Origin: Glandiceps talaboti
Taxonomy: Eukaryota; Hemichordata; Enteropneusta; Spengelidae
Reading direction: 5' to 3'
DNA: 64,000 nt
Assembly: GCF_964340395.1 (NCBI RefSeq)
Contig: NC_135551.1
Location: 13,934,503 to 13,998,502 of the forward strand
Shown: positions 58,680 through 64,000 of the stretch, piece after piece
Numbering within the stretch: the stretch's first letter is position 1
Layout of the letters: every line of letters begins with the position of its first letter
Notes under the pieces: generated by a model
Database searches by the model: none
Seen by the model: the letters and a program-made list of their open reading frames with translations, nothing else
What the model was told of the DNA's origin: nothing
Made by a program: the position numbers and the translations under genes

Positions 58680-58846
58680 ATGATGAAAAAGACGTGTTAA
58701 ATCTAACCTTTGCTACGTCTGTCTGTGTATTCACATATTTTTGCCATCAATATTTGCTCTTTGATGTATCTAATGTTCAGACAATTCCAGGTATATTTAT
58801 GAAAGTTCCACTGACGGAAAATGTTGGCGAAGCCATGGATGGAATG
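58680..58846 (+). pseudogene. diverged exon 1 of a further POFUT1-like paralog
   Basis: The segment ends at a donor ATG-GTAAGT exactly like exon 1 of copies 2 and 3. In its last open frame it reads YLLFDVSNVQTIPGIFMKVP, then ENVGEAMDGM. This aligns with YLMLDVAKLSRGVAVSV...ENIGNDVQEM of copy 2. It begins ATGATGAAAAAG (MMKK, as copy 3), but the MMKK frame meets a stop after six codons. The segment is 167 bases against 165 in copy 3, a net +2 shift. It is thus a frameshifted exon, or one with a different start. The rest of the gene would lie to the right. Confidence 0.6.
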
Positions 58847-60118
58847 GTAAGTAAATATTGATAGATATCCCCTGCATGCACGATAGTGAACTTTCGTATA
58901 GGTATTTAACAGACTTCTCAATCGTAGATGTCCATTGCACATATTTTGTTTCAGGAGGGTGTTTAACTTGTGTTTACTGTTTTATACAATGAATGAATTA
59001 ATCAGCCCAGACATTATCAGGAAGTAACTGTAACTCATTCCAAAAAAAAAGAGTACTCCCGCCTACCCAGTTTGTACATCATATTCTTGAATCATATGGT
59101 TAATATCGTTTGTTGTCCTGCGATACGTTTATCTTCGTTGACCTATGTGGTAAATTGTAATATGATTACGAAATATTCGCGTGGGAGCCTTTTTAGCACA
59201 TCATCAACAATCGGAAATGGCTGAACGCTAGAATATTTTATAATCAATAAGCATGTGAATGCATGATCAGGGCTTTAAGGGGAACTTCGATTATATGTAC
59301 GTGGTACAAGATAAAATGTCCATAAAGTGCCAATGTTTGGTATGGACACAAGCCTTTCAGTACATCCCTCAGTTTCGATCTCTAATTATATTCGTTTTAA
59401 ACAGCACACGTCAAGCGAGGTGTATCAAGGTAAACGTCAAGTCGGGCTTATTTCTGTTTTTAGTACGCCTAAACGTAATATCATAAAAGTTAAACGTTGT
59501 GACATCAAAAAAATAATACATATAACATACAGAAGTCTGTTCAGGTAACGTGTAACGAAATAACGTCTGTCTTGACAATTTGTTGTGTTACATTTATTTT
59601 CCATGAACCACGTTTAGGTTATTACACCCTAGAATTATTTGTTATTCATGGCAAGTCTGTTCTTTCCCTCTCTATAAGCGTCAACTGTGTTGTCAAATTT
59701 CTCCCACCTCTAATACTAATCCGACATGACTCTCTAAAGATTGAGCACAGAAAATTGATTTATTTTTCATATAAGCGTATATTTGTGTCAGTTACAAGGG
59801 TTTCTAAATATAGCTAATCGGATTGAAATACTCATTCAGTTGCCAGCCTGACTTGTGATGACGTCAGTGTTACACAGTTTAAGGGAATATGATGAATAAT
59901 TGATACGGGGTTTATTTACCCAAATTATTATAAACCATGGTGGGATAAATGGGAAAAGGAGGGGTAAATTATCGAGAGTCGGTAGACAGCTAGTCTTCAG
60001 CTAGTCTAGTAGTCCCATGACTTCCAACATGTAACATTGTGGAACATAGTGGGAGGTTAATGTTCATCCAAAGTGTAGAAATACAGAACATAATGAACAT
60101 ACACCAAACTAGTTAATA

Positions 60119-60119
<1 letters not shown>

Positions 60120-60210
<91 letters not shown>

Positions 60211-60283
60211 AGCTATACTGACCATACGAAACAAATTTGTAGTGGAGAATCGAATGTAACGAGTAACCAAGTCACTAGTTTCA

Positions 60284-60349
<66 letters not shown>
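60120..60349. repeat. two (TA)n arrays around an 82-base core
   Basis: (TA)n at 60120-60208 and 60289-60349 enclose CAGCTATACTGACCATACGA ... GTTTCACTCTCA. The architecture is the same as family B but with an unrelated core. The ORF across it is an artefact. Confidence 0.9.
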
Positions 60350-60351
<2 letters not shown>

Positions 60352-60549
60352 GGAAATGTATGAACACACCATACAAAATATATTAAACTATTTGAAAGTT
60401 TTCGTCAAAGTTGTGAGTCTATTGTTAGTATGGATACTATTAATAACATACAACGCAGATTCTCGATTTTGCGATGGAAATTTAAAAACATCAAAACCAT
60501 GTGATTTTAGGGGAGATTCAATCGACTTAAAATCTCAAAAAGTAACGCA

Positions 60550-61961
60550 AAATCCGGAAAGGAGGACCAGAAAACATTTCAGATATACTGAATGAACAGA
60601 TCTTTCAAAACCCGCCAATACTACATCCAAAACAGAACACGCCTTTTACACTGATTCACTTTGCAGACGCAGGCATCACAACCATAGGGGACCTCACACA
60701 CGATACTCGACAACGTTGGTTAAAGTCATCAACAGATCTCACCGGTAATGTCAACATTCGTTCTGAACGTGTCCTCGACTTATCTATTCAAGTAATACAC
60801 CAAGCTATCCCAGACAACTTCAAAACAATGATCAACAATTATTTCCAAAATATCCGTCTCCAAATAACTCACCAAGTACAAACTATTCTTTTGAACTCCA
60901 TCACTCGACTGCACTCAACTTGCCACTGTACAAACTCGAAAGGGGAGCAATCAATAAATATAAGAACCTTGAAAATCAAACAAAAAGACAACCTGACAGA
61001 CTCGACACCGTTTGGCGAGATATTCTAAGCCTACCCGATTATATGCATCCGAACTTCACAGCCTGCTATTATCCACCAACAACCGCAAGAGAAGGAGATC
61101 TTCACTGGCGCATCCTACACGGCGCGTACACGACAGGATCCTATACAATGCCAGTTTTCGCGCTGACCCAAACTACCCGCTGTGTGGGGACAGAGATGCT
61201 CTACAACATATCTTCCTGGAATGCCCGAATATACAACTGCTCCTAGCCTTCATCACCAGAATAATATCACACCTAGTTACTGCCCATCAAGTCATACCAA
61301 TGTCATGGTTCCTAGTAAACCCACCAAGGATCATCAGCAAACACGCCATGCAACTGTCAACATACACCATATCGACCGCTAAAATGTCTATACACCTAGC
61401 AAGAAGAAACACCATGGATAACAGGACACCGATCGACCCTCTCGAAATCTTCAAGACAAGAATCCGCACATGACTCAGCCTTGAATTTGAACCGTTACAG
61501 ACTCAGACATAAGCTTGTAGCTTTCATATCTACTTGGGCCATTAACAATGCATTATGCAAGGTAATCAATAACCAACTACATTTCACATATGACCATTAA
61601 TAATACAACCTAATCAGTAACCAAATGACAGCCGAACGATGTGTATTCCTACGCTACCTCCCTGTTTTTACATATGAACAATGAACTCCATGTTGTAACT
61701 CTTCAAACTACCTGTTTATCCAAACTTCCAAATCCTTGTAACATTTTAAAATTCTCAGCATTGTCCAAATTGTACACATCTACTTCACATTGAAATATAT
61801 AACCCACCGTTGTTAAATTCACTCAATTTAATTTTACCAGGAACATTTACTTTTACAGCGCCAATTCACTCGTATTTTGCTTATTGTCTTCTTTTTGTAC
61901 ATAGTTTAGCACTTCATTGTATATAGCTAGGGCAAATACGAATCAATGTTCCTTTTGAAAA

Positions 61962-62006
<45 letters not shown>
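60550..62006 (+). mobile_element. L1/Tx1-like LINE 3' end with (GAT)n tail
   Basis: Across frames it reads LIHFADAGITTIGDL, then LHWRILHGAYTTGSY, CGDRDALQHIFLECPN (zf-RVT-type Cys/His knuckle after RT) and KMSIHLARRN. The 3' UTR runs to (GAT)n at 61962-62006. Frameshifts near 60900 and 61150 make it dead. It lies in what would be intron 1 of the diverged paralog. Confidence 0.75.
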
Positions 62007-62088
62007 ATAATTTATTTTTGTACTTTGGTCGAATTCAATCAATCAGTCCATCAATCAATCAAACGATTTTTAAAACGATTGTTTCCAG

Positions 62089-62125
62089 GATGATGTACAG
62101 GTCGAACATTCTGCACAGTTAGAAG
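62089..62125 (+). pseudogene. possible start of exon 2 of the diverged paralog
   Basis: Acceptor GTTTCCAG is followed by GATGATGTACAGGTCGAACA. It reads DDVQVEHSAQLE in phase 0, like DDFTQYVERTFE at the start of copy 2 exon 2. A GTAAC donor may end it at 62125; otherwise the frame stops at 62166. The match is short. Confidence 0.3.
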
Positions 62126-64000
62126 GTAACACAGCAATACATAGGTCGCACTTTAGATTTTTCTGAGGGCATTAACTGTTACTATACGTCATTTGCCGCC
62201 ATTGGTGGTTTGTCCCATGTTTGGTTGCCAATGAGGCCTCTAGCTCTGAAACCTCGAGTTGCACTCGAAACAGCGCTTTATGCCCGCCATGTTTCTTTAT
62301 AAATATTACTTTACGCTTGGGTTCCTGTAATAAACGGCAATAAACAGTATGAGTATAAACAGAAACGATCGAAGAGTTCGGGGTTTTGACTCCATGTGGA
62401 TCAAGTCCAAAATGGTGACAGTGAACTCGGAGATTTGTATGTATTTATGGAATCTATGTCAAGAAGAGTTTGAATTGTATTCTACTACTAATATACTGCT
62501 CTGTATTTACAGGTATAAATGGCATTAATGGTGTAAAGTATTAGTCATCACATCTGTCGACAGTCGCTCTCATAAGATATATAAAACCAACCCCGATAAG
62601 TGTAAATTGACACTAAACCCTAAATTGAGTGGAAATGAATTCATTGTCTGATAAGTGCCGATTTCACTGACAGTGCATCAATTTTAATAACGCGATTCTG
62701 AAAAATGAAAGCTTTTGTTCCGATATGATGATTTATAGTTACATACGTGACATGGATTGTCTATAACGACAGTTGTCAATGAAAAATCTTCAATCGATAA
62801 AATAATTGTACACTACTGTTACAGTATAGTAGTTGTTTCCGGCCATCTTTTGAAGGATTTCAATCCATTTCAATTTGCTCAGACATAAAGAGCTTCGTTT
62901 TGTATTCATTTTTTTCTTTTGAAAGACATCAAGACATCATGTGAGTCACTCACTTGTGGCGATTCACCTGAATCTTGTTTGTTCAGATTATTATTGGGTA
63001 AATTTATCATCCTTGAGTTACAGAAGAGTTACCATCGGTATGTTTGAGTAGATAGTCTGCAAGATAAGAGGTCATATCAGTTATCATCCAATTCGCACAG
63101 GAGGAGGCTGGTTAGGATATTAGTTTCGCTTTCCAGACTAGTGAGTATACAGATCTCTCTAATATGTCATATTAGGGCCGATCGCTCAATGTCACACAAG
63201 CTCAATACACCCCCTCCCCCATAAACGAACATTCACAAGTGCGACATCCGTGATGGAAATGGTAGCGGTCACACCACTACGATCGATGCAATGTAAAAAA
63301 ACATGATGGCAAATACACATGAAGTTCCAACCTTAACAACCTGTTTACTTAGATGCTGGTATACATATCACAATACTACATCAAACCGGTAATCACATTA
63401 GATCACATAAGAAGTAATTTTTTATCAAATTATCAACATCCCAGTAGTAAATACAGAAACTATTATCATTGAAGGCGTGCAAATTTTCGACACTTGGTTA
63501 GAAGTGTGAAAATAAAGTTCAGAAATCGCATTGATGCCAGACCCCCCCCCCCCCCATGAACTAATTTCGATTGTTGAGCTTATGTGGCATTGTGTGATTT
63601 AGTAATCGAGTGGCGAAGCCGATATTGGGTCAAGCGATTTGGCGTTTTGTCCCGCCTGTTCAGTGAGTGTTGACTCTCTGTACTTGGTACTCGCATGTAC
63701 CGTCATCGTCTTGCGGCAATCCTAGATATAACTGAGTAACACAAACTATGTCTATGCACATCATGTACAAATTGAAACATGCATACCTTTTGATATCAAC
63801 TATGACGTTTTAAAAAACAGTTTCTACGGAATGTTACATGTTTCATCAATATTCGAGAAGTACCTTGTAACATAACAAACAGGGTATGATCATAGTTCTT
63901 GTAAAGAGATACAAAACATACACACCACTTACTAAAACAAAACACCCCCCCCCCCACCCGTGTGGTGCTATGACAACGAGTTGGGTATAGTAACATATTT
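62126..64000. other. no gene recognised
   Basis: I see no RYLFPIV/NGGPNF-like segment, so any exon carrying the catalytic fold of the diverged paralog lies beyond the right edge. C-runs occur at 63542-63555 and 63946-63956. Confidence 0.4.

Overview
This is a window of eukaryotic, almost certainly metazoan, nuclear DNA. It is AT-rich by eye, its genes are cut by GT-AG introns, and it is dense in microsatellites ((ATGT)n, (TA)n, (TTTA)n, (TAAG)n) and in transposon debris: DIRS-like, Penelope-like, several LINE lineages, a tRNA-derived SINE and foldback elements. That mix suits an invertebrate such as a lancelet, hemichordate or lophotrochozoan. The species cannot be fixed from sequence alone.

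The backbone is a tandem array of paralogous genes on the + strand. I identify them as GDP-fucose protein O-fucosyltransferase (POFUT1-like) enzymes. Copy 1 (125-5798) lacks exon 1, which lies off the left edge. Copy 2 (16770-25869, 484 aa) and copy 3 (30404-37011, 496 aa) are complete. All share five exons with intron phases 0, 2, 0 and 1. Exon 1 encodes a type II signal anchor. Exon 2 carries a Thr-rich stem, the NGGPNFQ motif and the HWR motif. Exon 3 ends at a VFVAYS-type strand. Exon 5 carries FIGN...RER. Two further relatives are present: an orphan last exon at 11665-11810 with intact length and frame, and a diverged first exon at 58680-58846 (possible exon 2 start at 62089) whose gene would run off the right edge.

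Layout: 0-6 kb copy 1. 6.06-9.83 kb a dead DIRS-like retrotransposon with an adjoining foldback; the equivalent site is empty behind copies 2 and 3. 9.8-16.7 kb intergenic, with a foldback element, the orphan exon, a LINE scrap, dispersed repeats and the copy 2 promoter region. 16.8-25.9 kb copy 2. 25.9-30.4 kb intergenic. 30.4-37.0 kb copy 3. 37-45.8 kb LINE fragments and repeats. 45.8-48.0 kb a small spliced gene for an unrecognised Cys-rich, probably secreted or membrane protein. 48-54 kb nested tandem duplications of Penelope-like and SINE sequence, including a near-identical 1.37-kb pair. 54-58.6 kb mostly featureless. 58.7-64 kb the start of the diverged paralog, interrupted by (TA)n arrays and a LINE 3' end.

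The three enzyme copies probably act in parallel in the secretory pathway. The striking feature is a patchwork of divergence. The last ~72 codons of exon 2 and exon 4 are almost identical between copies. The segment between the NGGPNFQ region and residue ~270 differs mostly by amino-acid-changing substitutions, which suggests diversification of acceptor specificity beside a conserved donor-binding core.
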